NCBI GenBank assembly: GCA_016935715.1
Contig: JAFGQJ010000205.1
Span: forward strand, 1-5,749
DNA from: Spirochaetales bacterium
GTDB lineage: Bacteria > Spirochaetota > Spirochaetia > SZUA-6 > DRHE01
DNA length: 5,749 nucleotides
Direction of reading: 5' to 3'
Position 1 is the stretch's first letter. Each line of letters opens with the position of its first letter. Positions 1 through 5,236 of this stretch are shown piece by piece. The position numbers were made by a program, and so were the translations under genes. The notes under the pieces are model-generated. The model ran no database searches and had not been told where the DNA came from. It saw only the letters and a program-made list of their open reading frames with translations.

Positions 1-102
1 GAGAGCAATGAGACGGAAACGATCGTCGTGATTCAGAAGCGTGGGAATATGGCTGATCTGAGCGATCGCTCCGCAGCCGATCACACCAATCGGAATCGGC
101 AA
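1..102 (-). CDS. Gfo/Idh/MocA-family oxidoreductase, N-terminal fragment (cut by window edge)
   Basis: Only the first 34 codons are in the window. They read as the first beta-alpha-beta unit of an NAD(P)-binding Rossmann fold: a short beta strand, then GVIGCGAIAQ with the G-x-G-x-x-A dinucleotide loop at residues 9-14, followed by the start of strand two (FRLIAL). This opening is typical of Gfo/Idh/MocA sugar and cyclitol dehydrogenases, so this would be the third such protein in the leftward block. I chose the TTG start at 102 because a strong AAGGAGGA lies five bases upstream. An in-frame ATG at 126 would add eight residues but has no ribosome site and would place that AAGGAGGA inside the gene. 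The 167-base gap to the gene upstream at 270 is long for an operon and could hold its own promoter, though I see no convincing one. Substrate cannot be inferred. Confidence 0.75.
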   Translation of the reverse strand, partial: MPIPIGVIGCGAIAQISHIPTLLNHDDRFRLIAL

Positions 103-107
103 GCCGA

Positions 108-115
108 TCCTCCTT
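108..115 (-). promoter_or_regulatory. Ribosome binding site selecting a TTG start
   Basis: The minus strand reads AAGGAGGA five bases before TTG at 102. It is near-perfect anti-16S complementarity and is the reason for preferring TTG over the in-frame ATG at 126. Confidence 0.65.
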
Positions 116-269
116 GAAGTTTGCATTTCAGCAGGAGATGGCGCATCTGCATATTACATTAAAGCTTTGTCCACGTTTTCACAAGGTAATAGTGCCGGGG
201 ACAATCGCAACTCGTCCTTCCTGCTTCATCATATTTCTGCTCCCACGCCTATCCTCTTGCATTTATTGT

Positions 270-1262
270 TCAGCGATCGGCCGGGTATTTCAAACTCCAC
301 TGAGCCCGGATTTTATCCATGGTCCGGATGATTTCTACGGATTCATCCAGAGGCATGACCGGGCTCTCGATTTCGCCGGCCCTCAGGCGGCGTATCACTT
401 CCGCCGCCTCGTAGTTGTAGCCGTTGCCTTCGTAGGGGACTTCGATGACCTCATCCTCCCGTCCGCTGACTCTCAAGCTCAGCCTGTAGGGCCTGAACAA
501 ACCGACCTGCGCGTGCAGGCGGATCATGCCGCCGCTTCCGGCGATGGTGGCCTCTGTGTAGGTGCCGCAGCGGATGGTGGCATAGCCGACGGCCAGGGCG
601 CCGCTGTCGTATCCGAAGATCACGGCTGATTGCTCGTCTACTCCGGTCCGACCGATCTGCCCCATGCTGACGATGCGCTGCGGGGGCCCCAGAAACATCG
701 AGGCCAGCGACACCGGATAGATGCCGACATCCAGCAGAGAGCCGCCCCCCAGCTCGGGATCGTACAGCCTGCTTTTCGGATCGAAGGGGGCGGTGAATCC
801 GAAGTCCGATGCTACTATCTGTATGTCTCCGATTACCCCGCCGTCGATCATTTGTTTGGCCTTTTGCAGGGCAGGCAGGAAACGCGACCACATCGCTTCC
901 ATGAGGAACAGATTGTTCTCTCTGGCAGTCTGGACGACGGCCTGCGCATCGGAGGCGTTCGTCGTGAGCGGTTTTTCACAGAGCACGGCTTTGCCCGCTG
1001 AAAGGCACAGGAGCGTGTTTTCTTTGTGGAAGCGATGCGGAGTTCCTATGTAGATAGCATCGATCTCCGGATCCGAGGCCAGCTCCCCGTAGCTGGAATA
1101 GCTCCGGGGGATGTTATACTGAGCGGCGAAAGCAGAGGCCGTGCCCGCGTTCCTCGAGCCCACGGCGACGATCCGCGCCTCGGGAAGTGCGGACAATCCT
1201 TCGACAAACTGGTGGGCAATGTAGCCGGTGCTGAGGATGCCCCAGCATATCGTGTCGTTCAT
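270..1262 (-). CDS. Gfo/Idh/MocA-family oxidoreductase, dihydrodiol dehydrogenase-like
   Basis: A complete 330-residue protein, a normal length for the family. Residues 1-120 form the Rossmann domain: the dinucleotide loop is WGILSTGYIA (residues 7-16), and strand two ends in GSRN (35-38), where S36 and R37 favour NADP(H). The family hallmark EKP is at 96-98, with K97 the expected catalytic lysine. The C-terminal alpha/beta domain carries GGGSLLDVGIYP (172-183). Here D178 and Y182 occupy the positions that hold Asp and His in inositol dehydrogenases. The Tyr variant is characteristic of the dihydrodiol dehydrogenase and glucose-fructose oxidoreductase branch. The protein is soluble, with no signal peptide. 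The start is ATG 1262 because GGAGGG sits five bases upstream; a TTG at 1274 is in frame but overlaps that site. It follows the SDR gene after 116 bases in the same direction, so co-transcription is likely. The substrate (a sugar, cyclitol or keto derivative) is unknown. Confidence 0.9.
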   Translation of the reverse strand: MNDTICWGILSTGYIAHQFVEGLSALPEARIVAVGSRNAGTASAFAAQYNIPRSYSSYGELASDPEIDAIYIGTPHRFHKENTLLCLSAGKAVLCEKPLTTNASDAQAVVQTARENNLFLMEAMWSRFLPALQKAKQMIDGGVIGDIQIVASDFGFTAPFDPKSRLYDPELGGGSLLDVGIYPVSLASMFLGPPQRIVSMGQIGRTGVDEQSAVIFGYDSGALAVGYATIRCGTYTEATIAGSGGMIRLHAQVGLFRPYRLSLRVSGREDEVIEVPYEGNGYNYEAAEVIRRLRAGEIESPVMPLDESVEIIRTMDKIRAQWSLKYPADR

Positions 1263-1270
1263 TCTACCCT

Positions 1271-1296
1271 CCAATTACCCTTCCCAATTACCCTTC
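1271..1296 (-). repeat. Perfect 13-base tandem duplication in the leader of the 270-1262 gene
   Basis: Two exact head-to-tail copies of CCAATTACCCTTC (plus strand) occupy 1271-1283 and 1284-1296. On the minus strand each reads GAAGGGTAATTGG, so each copy contains a purine-rich AAGGG segment. The downstream copy runs straight into the actual ribosome site GGAGGG. It may simply be a slippage duplication. Confidence 0.85.
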
Positions 1297-1378
1297 GCAG
1301 CTGTTGACTCAGACCTAAGTATAGCGTCTGTTCCGCCCTATAGGATCCGCCACAACAGGGGTGAGCGGCTCTTACGAT

Positions 1379-2161
1379 TCAATCCAGGCCACCGATGACC
1401 TTCTGGTCGAAATCGATCAATGAACCGGTCATCATCTGCGAACGGTCACTCAGCAGGTAGGCGGCCAGGTAGGCCACATCCAGGGGACGCAGGAGGCGTT
1501 TAAAGGGTTGTTCCGGCTCCACCAGCTCCAGCCAGTTTTCCGGCCGGCCCGACTCGACCTGGATCTGGTGTTCGTGGGTGGTGTAGGTCCAGCCTATGCA
1601 GATACCGTTGACCCGGATCCTGTCGTGGCGCAGTGCATGGGCGGCGTTTTTTGTAAGCGTAGCCAGTGCACCTTTGGAGGCAGCGTAGGCGGTCAGGTTG
1701 GGCTGCCCGCCGTGACAGTTGTCGCTGATGATGTTCACGATGCTGCCATGCACGCGGTTGGCTTTCATAAAGCGCACTGTTTCCTGCATCAGGATGAAGG
1801 GGGCCCGCGCGTTGACGTTCAGCAGCAGATCCCAGAGTTCGACGGTGGTGTCCTCGATCGTGCCCCGGTTCGTCAGCCCTGCGGCGTTTACCAGGCCTTC
1901 CAGGCGGCCGAAGCGCCGGATGGCCCGCTGAACGACCCTGCGGCACTCCTCCTCGTGGAACAGATCCGCCTTCACGTATTCACAGGCACAGCCGGTCTCT
2001 GCTATCTCCGCTGCCGCCTCCCACCCGTTTTTCTCGTTGCGTCCGCAGATTGTCAGCCCGCCGGCTCCTTTCGCCGCCAGGTACATGGCGATCCCTCTGC
2101 CCAATCCCTGCGTTCCGCCTGTTACGATGAAGCAGCGCCCATCGAGCAATTTCTCTGCCAT
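1379..2161 (-). CDS. Classical short-chain dehydrogenase/reductase (SDR)
   Basis: A 260-residue protein, the usual size of a classical single-domain SDR. The cofactor loop TGGTQGLG is at 14-21, and R41 after strand two (ICGRN) favours NADP(H). NAAG is at 92-95, and the catalytic tetrad is N117, S146, Y159 and K163 (YAASK). The Ser-to-Tyr spacing of 13 is standard. The C-terminal segment ends in MTGSLIDFDQ, the substrate-side and oligomer region of many sugar-type SDRs. The expected role is reversible oxidation of a secondary alcohol or ketone in the cytosol, perhaps the cyclitol or the keto-hexonate produced after ring opening; that is inference from neighbours. ATG 2161 has only a weak AAGAG eight bases upstream, while a better AGGAG lies 15 bases away. 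It is 62 bases downstream of the IolG-like gene and likely in its transcript. Confidence 0.9.
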   Translation of the reverse strand: MAEKLLDGRCFIVTGGTQGLGRGIAMYLAAKGAGGLTICGRNEKNGWEAAAEIAETGCACEYVKADLFHEEECRRVVQRAIRRFGRLEGLVNAAGLTNRGTIEDTTVELWDLLLNVNARAPFILMQETVRFMKANRVHGSIVNIISDNCHGGQPNLTAYAASKGALATLTKNAAHALRHDRIRVNGICIGWTYTTHEHQIQVESGRPENWLELVEPEQPFKRLLRPLDVAYLAAYLLSDRSQMMTGSLIDFDQKVIGGLD

Positions 2162-2223
2162 GGGTTTTACTCTTGTCTCCTCTTATGTCATCTCCACGTT
2201 CCAGCAGCGGATATGTTCCGTAT

Positions 2224-3243
2224 CTATCCTACGGGGACGACTTTCCTCTCCCGTACAGCCTTGGTGGCGGCGCAGGCCCACTGCACGGCCCGGTAGCCGT
2301 CCTCCAGACCGACCAGCGGTTCTTTACCCTCGCTTACGCAGTCCACAAAATGCTGCATCTCCGCGCAGAAGGTCGGCTCCCAGTACTCGAAGAACCACTC
2401 CACGCACTGCCTGCAGACTCCATCGGTGTTCATGTAGGTGACCCGGTCTTTCACGGGCACCGTGCCGATGCGGATGCAGCCGTCGCTGCCGTACACCTCG
2501 GTTTCCACGTGGTAGCCGTAGGAGCAATTGCGGCTGGTCTCGAACTGCCCGATCACGCCGTTTTCGAACTCTACCAGGATGTTGCAGTTGTCGATGTCGT
2601 TGACCGCCCTCAAGCCCTCGTAGACGTAGGCGTCGCCCAGCCCGTACACGCTCTTGGCCTCGGAGCCCACGAACCAGCGGGCGCAGTCGTAGTCATGGGT
2701 CAGCATGTCCATGACAAGGCCGCCGCTGCTGGGGCTGAACTTGATGATGAACTCGGCCATGGCCGCAGGGTCCCGGTTGATCATCCGCACCTGGATCGGT
2801 TTCCCGATGAACCCCGTCTCCAGCTTCTTCTTGGCCGCTAGGACCGACTGGTCGAAGCGGCGATTGTATCCCACCTGCAGGAGCATCCCCCGATTGGCCA
2901 GCACGGCCGCCTTGATGCGGTCGATCTCGTCCATGGTCATGCCCAGGGGCTTCTCGACGTAAATTTTCTTCCTTCCCGCCTCGGACGCGGCGCAGAGCAT
3001 GCGGCAGTGCGCTTGAGAGGAGGAGGCGATCACCACCGCGTCCAGATCGTCGTTCTCGATGATCTCCATGAAGTCCTTTGTCCGATACTTGGGACCCATT
3101 TCTCTGCCCACCGTCTCGAGCTCCTCGTCGACCACGCTGCAGATGGCCCTCAGCTCGGCGTTCTGTATCTTGTAATGGATGTTTTCGGCGTGCTTTCTGC
3201 CCAGGCGTCCCAGCCCGATGATGCCGAGTTTGACTTTGTCCAA
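2224..3243 (-). CDS. iolG: Inositol 2-dehydrogenase-like Gfo/Idh/MocA oxidoreductase
   Basis: A 339-residue protein, full length for the IolG group. The Rossmann loop GLGRLG is at 10-15, EKPLG at 97-101 (K98 catalytic), and GYNRRFD at 125-131 is well conserved in inositol dehydrogenases. D179 and H183 in MDMLTHDYDCARW correspond by spacing to the Asp and His of Bacillus IolG that complete the Lys-Asp-His centre. The expected reaction is oxidation of an inositol C2 hydroxyl to an inosose with NAD. One caution: strand two ends CSVVDEE, with S36 where an NAD-selecting Asp is usual, so cofactor choice is uncertain. The protein has 12 cysteines, including a CxxC at 277-280. The start is TTG 3243, set by AAAGGAGGA seven bases upstream. 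It is the first gene of the leftward block, divergent from the zinc dehydrogenase. The IolG name rests on motifs plus context; a related sugar dehydrogenase is the alternative. Confidence 0.85.
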   Translation of the reverse strand: MDKVKLGIIGLGRLGRKHAENIHYKIQNAELRAICSVVDEELETVGREMGPKYRTKDFMEIIENDDLDAVVIASSSQAHCRMLCAASEAGRKKIYVEKPLGMTMDEIDRIKAAVLANRGMLLQVGYNRRFDQSVLAAKKKLETGFIGKPIQVRMINRDPAAMAEFIIKFSPSSGGLVMDMLTHDYDCARWFVGSEAKSVYGLGDAYVYEGLRAVNDIDNCNILVEFENGVIGQFETSRNCSYGYHVETEVYGSDGCIRIGTVPVKDRVTYMNTDGVCRQCVEWFFEYWEPTFCAEMQHFVDCVSEGKEPLVGLEDGYRAVQWACAATKAVRERKVVPVG

Positions 3244-3250
3244 TTCGCTG

Positions 3251-3259
3251 TCCTCCTTT
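3251..3259 (-). promoter_or_regulatory. Strong ribosome binding site fixing the TTG start of the IolG-like gene
   Basis: The minus strand reads AAAGGAGGA seven bases before TTG at 3243. No nearby ATG competes, so TTG initiation is well supported. Confidence 0.75.
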
Positions 3260-3288
3260 GGGATGACAGGATGCGGTGCAGGGATTCC

Positions 3289-3317
3289 AGCTTAAATCGA
3301 TTCCGGTCTCCTGTCAA
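3289..3317 (-). promoter_or_regulatory. Candidate promoter for the leftward dehydrogenase block
   Basis: On the minus strand a perfect TTGACA (3317-3312) is followed after 17 bases by TAAGCT (3294-3289), a weak -10 with three of six consensus bases. It lies about 46 bases upstream of the TTG start at 3243. The -35 is good, the -10 poor, as in an activated or regulated promoter. Confidence 0.4.
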
Positions 3318-3335
3318 GATTATTATTAAGCTCTA

Positions 3336-3362
3336 TTGACAATGAGATAAACCAGATATTAA
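3336..3362 (+). promoter_or_regulatory. Candidate promoter for the zinc dehydrogenase gene
   Basis: A perfect TTGACA at 3336-3341 is followed by TATTAA at 3357-3362 with a short 15-base spacer; TTAAAC at 3359-3364 would give 17. The start codon is at 3401, leaving a leader of roughly 30 bases. The -10 lies within the palindrome at 3356-3375. Confidence 0.45.
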
Positions 3363-3375
3363 ACTCAGTTAATAT
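3356..3375. promoter_or_regulatory. Palindromic candidate operator (7-6-7)
   Basis: ATATTAA and TTAATAT form perfect seven-base arms around a six-base spacer. The site overlaps the probable -10 of the rightward promoter and lies just upstream of the ribosome site, a position suited to repression. A near copy of the same design lies at 5151-5170. The binding protein is unknown; the XRE-cupin regulator is the nearest candidate. Confidence 0.5.
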
Positions 3376-3400
3376 TTCTGAACGAAAGGTGTGCACTGAG

Positions 3401-4456
3401 ATGAAAGCCAAAATTGCGTTCCTGCACGGACCACACGACCTTCGTATGGAGGAGGTTGAAGTTCCCAAGCTGAAGCCCGACCAGGTCCTGATCAAGACCG
3501 GGGCCTGCGGGATCTGCGGTTCCGACGTGGAGTGCTTCGAAGGGAAATCCGCCGAAGGGCGCTACGATATCGGTCCCTACACGCCCGGCCATGAGTGGGG
3601 CGGCCAGATCGTGGAGCTCGGCTCGGGGGTGAAGGGGGAGCTCGAGGTCGGAAACAAGGTCACCGGTGACTGCGTGATGGCCTGCGGGGTGTGCAGGAAC
3701 TGTAAGGACGGGCGCATGCCCTCCGCCTGTCTGAACATGAGGGAGATCGGCTTCCGGCCGGATTCCCCTGGCGGCATGGGGGAGTACATGGTGGTGGAGG
3801 AGCAGTACGTGCATGCCGTACCGGATGACTGGACCTTCGAAGATGCGGCCTGGGTGGAAACCTTCTCCATCGGCTATTTCGGGATCTGGGGCAACAACGG
3901 CTTCATCGATGCCACCGACACGGCGCTGATCTTCGGAGCGGGACCCGTGGGGCTGTCCGCCGCCATGGTGGCCAAGACCTCCGGAGCCCGGGTCTTCATG
4001 GCGGACCCGATCGAGAGCCGCAGGAAGCGGTCTCTGGAGTACGGGGCCGACGAGGCTGTAGATCCGACCAGGGGAGACCTGGTGGAACGTATCATGGACC
4101 TCACGGGAGGCGAAGGTGCCAGTGTCTGCGTCGAGGCCTCGGGCAACGACAAGGCGATCGCCTCCCTGTTCGACGTCTCCGCGCACAGCGCCCGGGTCCG
4201 TCTGATCGGGCACTCGATCGGCCGCAAGGTTCCCGTGGAGATCGGCAAGACGATCTGGAAGACCCTGAGCATCACCGGCTCCGGGGGGACGAAGAACTTC
4301 GGCCGGCGGACGATTCGCTTCATGAGCGCGATCAGGAGCAGCTTCGATTTCGCCGCCCTGAACACGCACCACTTCCCCTTCTCGGATCTGCACAAGGCCT
4401 TCGACGTGGCCGTCCACAACAAGAAAGAAGCGCTCAAGGTCATGCTCAACTTCTGA
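3401..4456 (+). CDS. Zinc-dependent medium-chain dehydrogenase (polyol/inosose dehydrogenase type, IolM-like by context)
   Basis: A 351-residue protein of sorbitol/threonine dehydrogenase length and layout. The N-terminal GroES-like domain has the catalytic zinc ligands C39 (GICGSD), H64 and E65 (GHEWGG), plus a Glu in WVETFSIG, the usual fourth ligand region. A structural zinc lobe follows with C95, C98, C101 and C110; the last gap is eight residues rather than the common seven. The central Rossmann domain has GAGPVG, and strand two ends in an Asp (MADPIESRR), indicating NAD. The likely role is oxidation of a secondary hydroxyl on a polyol or inosose. With an IolG-like and an IolN-like gene beside it, scyllo-inosose 3-dehydrogenase (IolM) is the best guess, but motifs alone cannot separate it from sorbitol or L-iditol dehydrogenases. 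I chose ATG 3401 because AAAGGTG lies nine bases upstream; GTG 3389 overlaps that site. Confidence 0.9.
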   Translation: MKAKIAFLHGPHDLRMEEVEVPKLKPDQVLIKTGACGICGSDVECFEGKSAEGRYDIGPYTPGHEWGGQIVELGSGVKGELEVGNKVTGDCVMACGVCRNCKDGRMPSACLNMREIGFRPDSPGGMGEYMVVEEQYVHAVPDDWTFEDAAWVETFSIGYFGIWGNNGFIDATDTALIFGAGPVGLSAAMVAKTSGARVFMADPIESRRKRSLEYGADEAVDPTRGDLVERIMDLTGGEGASVCVEASGNDKAIASLFDVSAHSARVRLIGHSIGRKVPVEIGKTIWKTLSITGSGGTKNFGRRTIRFMSAIRSSFDFAALNTHHFPFSDLHKAFDVAVHNKKEALKVMLNF

Positions 4457-4457
4457 G

Positions 4458-4483
4458 CGCTGGGGCGGCAGCGAAAATTCGCT
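4458..4483. terminator. Possible stem-loops between convergent genes
   Basis: The 26-base gap between the two convergent stop codons holds two mutually exclusive hairpins. CGCTG pairs with CAGCG around a six-base loop (4458-4473), and AGCGA pairs with TCGCT around a four-base loop (4470-4483). Neither has a real T tract, so intrinsic termination in either direction is only tentative. Confidence 0.25.
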
Positions 4484-5025
4484 TAAAAGGTCGGCGGATT
4501 GTTGACCCAGATCGCGATCGACAATCCGTCGTAGATGTTGATTATGTCGTGGGGGTGGGAGGAGGGGATGGTGATGCTGTCCCCCGGGTTGAGAATGTAG
4601 CGATCTTCGTCCAGCCGGACCTCGAGTTTGCCCTCCAGCACGATTCCGCATTCGTAGCCTGTATGGGTGTGCAAGACCTCGGTACTGGCATCCTTTTCGT
4701 ACTCGGCGTACAGCATCTCGATCTGTGTTTCTCCGACGTTGTGGGACAGAAGGTAGTAGGTGATTCCACTCTTCGTGTGGACCACGGGCCGTTCGCTGGA
4801 GCGCATCACCGGTGAATGGACCTGGTCGTCATCCTGTTCGAAGAAATAGGCAATCGGGGTGTTCAGAGCCTTGGAAATGGCCATCAGTGAGGAAATGGAC
4901 GGCTGTGCCTTGTTGTTTTCGATCTGGGAGAGCAGACTTTCGGTCAGGTTGGTCATATGAGCCACGTCTTTCAGAGTAAGGAGTTTCTTCTTTCGTATCT
5001 TGCGAATCGTGGTGCCCAGCTCCAT
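4483..5025 (-). CDS. XRE-family transcriptional regulator with C-terminal cupin sensor domain
   Basis: A 180-residue protein in two parts. Residues 5-65 are a Cro/C1-type helix-turn-helix, with the recognition region around LTLKDVAHMTNLTESLLSQIE (residues 16-36). Residues about 105-178 are a small cupin barrel. Cupin motif 1 is complete (H119, H121, E125, G132), and motif 2 gives G148, P154, H159 and N163, so all four usual metal ligands are present. Proteins of this build regulate nearby catabolic genes and may bind a small ligand in the barrel; the ligand here is unknown, with a cyclitol or sugar acid plausible from context. AAGGAG sits eight bases before ATG 5025. It is convergent with the zinc dehydrogenase and divergent from the hydrolase, a common place for a local regulator. 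Candidate targets are the two palindromes at 3356-3375 and 5151-5170, and the second could also serve autoregulation. Confidence 0.92.
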   Translation of the reverse strand: MELGTTIRKIRKKKLLTLKDVAHMTNLTESLLSQIENNKAQPSISSLMAISKALNTPIAYFFEQDDDQVHSPVMRSSERPVVHTKSGITYYLLSHNVGETQIEMLYAEYEKDASTEVLHTHTGYECGIVLEGKLEVRLDEDRYILNPGDSITIPSSHPHDIINIYDGLSIAIWVNNPPTF

Positions 5026-5047
5026 CCGTATCGCTCCTTGGTTCGTT

Positions 5048-5067
5048 GCTGCCGCCCGTCGGGCAGC
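5048..5067 (-). promoter_or_regulatory. GC-rich stem-loop in the leader of the XRE-cupin gene
   Basis: GCTGCC (5048-5053) is complementary to GGCAGC (5062-5067), and an alternative core GCCCG/CGGGC at 5054-5064 overlaps it. On the minus strand the structure ends eight bases before the AAGGAG ribosome site. It could tune translation or slow RNA polymerase; no T tract follows, so it is not a typical terminator. Confidence 0.3.
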
Positions 5068-5136
5068 GGCCGCAGTCTATCCGCTTCCAACCCAATCTTG
5101 GTGGAAAATCCATGAAAAATCAACAGGAAATCAATT

Positions 5137-5163
5137 TTGAATGTACTAGAATATTGATATAAA
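5137..5163 (+). promoter_or_regulatory. Candidate promoter for the IolN-like hydrolase
   Basis: TTGAAT (5137-5142) and TATAAA (5158-5163) are separated by 15 bases, short of the ideal 17. Another -10-like TATGAT lies at 5172-5177 without a good -35. The whole gap from about 5105 to 5210 is strikingly AT-rich, so box matches are easier by chance. Confidence 0.3.
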
Positions 5164-5170
5164 TTAATCT
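5151..5170. promoter_or_regulatory. Second candidate operator of the 7-6-7 design
   Basis: ATATTGA, six bases, then TTAATCT. Each arm differs by one base from the perfect palindrome at 3356-3375, and the spacing is identical. It overlaps the probable -10 TATAAA between the divergent XRE-cupin and hydrolase genes. AT-richness raises the chance of coincidence. Confidence 0.4.
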
Positions 5171-5236
5171 ATATGATAGCGTAAATTCAACAATATTTAA
5201 TTTGTGCAGACATGCAAAGAGGATTGGAGGAACGAC

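Noticed and set aside
179..232. A 17-codon minus-strand open frame starting with two ATGs after GGGAG
   Set aside because: Too short to judge, with no leader-peptide signature such as repeated codons followed by an attenuator; probably chance.
114..629. A 171-codon plus-strand open frame spanning the 103-269 gap
   Set aside because: Most of it is antisense to the 270-1262 gene; the part in the gap has no ribosome site or recognisable motif.
1263..1274. In-frame TTG at 1274 as start of the 270-1262 gene
   Set aside because: It would place the GGAGGG ribosome site inside the coding region; ATG 1262 is correctly spaced from it.
1304..1326. TTGACT on the plus strand as a promoter
   Set aside because: No good -10 at proper spacing, and it would fire antisense into the SDR gene.
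1355..1371. Imperfect hairpin between the SDR and the second Gfo/Idh gene as a terminator
   Set aside because: No T tract on the transcribed strand; the genes run in the same direction and are probably co-transcribed.
1508..2296. A 262-codon plus-strand open frame over the SDR gene
   Set aside because: Antisense shadow of a gene with an intact SDR tetrad; no domain seen and no ribosome site.
2173..2841. A 222-codon plus-strand open frame over the IolG-like gene
   Set aside because: Repetitive Ala/Val/His-rich shadow translation opposite a well-supported gene.
3389..3400. GTG at 3389 as start of the zinc dehydrogenase
   Set aside because: It overlaps the AAAGGTG ribosome site; ATG 3401 gives the usual family N-terminus (MKAKIAF).
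3365..4651. A 428-codon open frame on the minus strand across the zinc dehydrogenase
   Set aside because: It lies antisense to a gene with clear zinc-ligand and Rossmann motifs, is low in complexity, matches no family I recognise and also runs into the regulator. GC-rich codon use in the real gene produces it.
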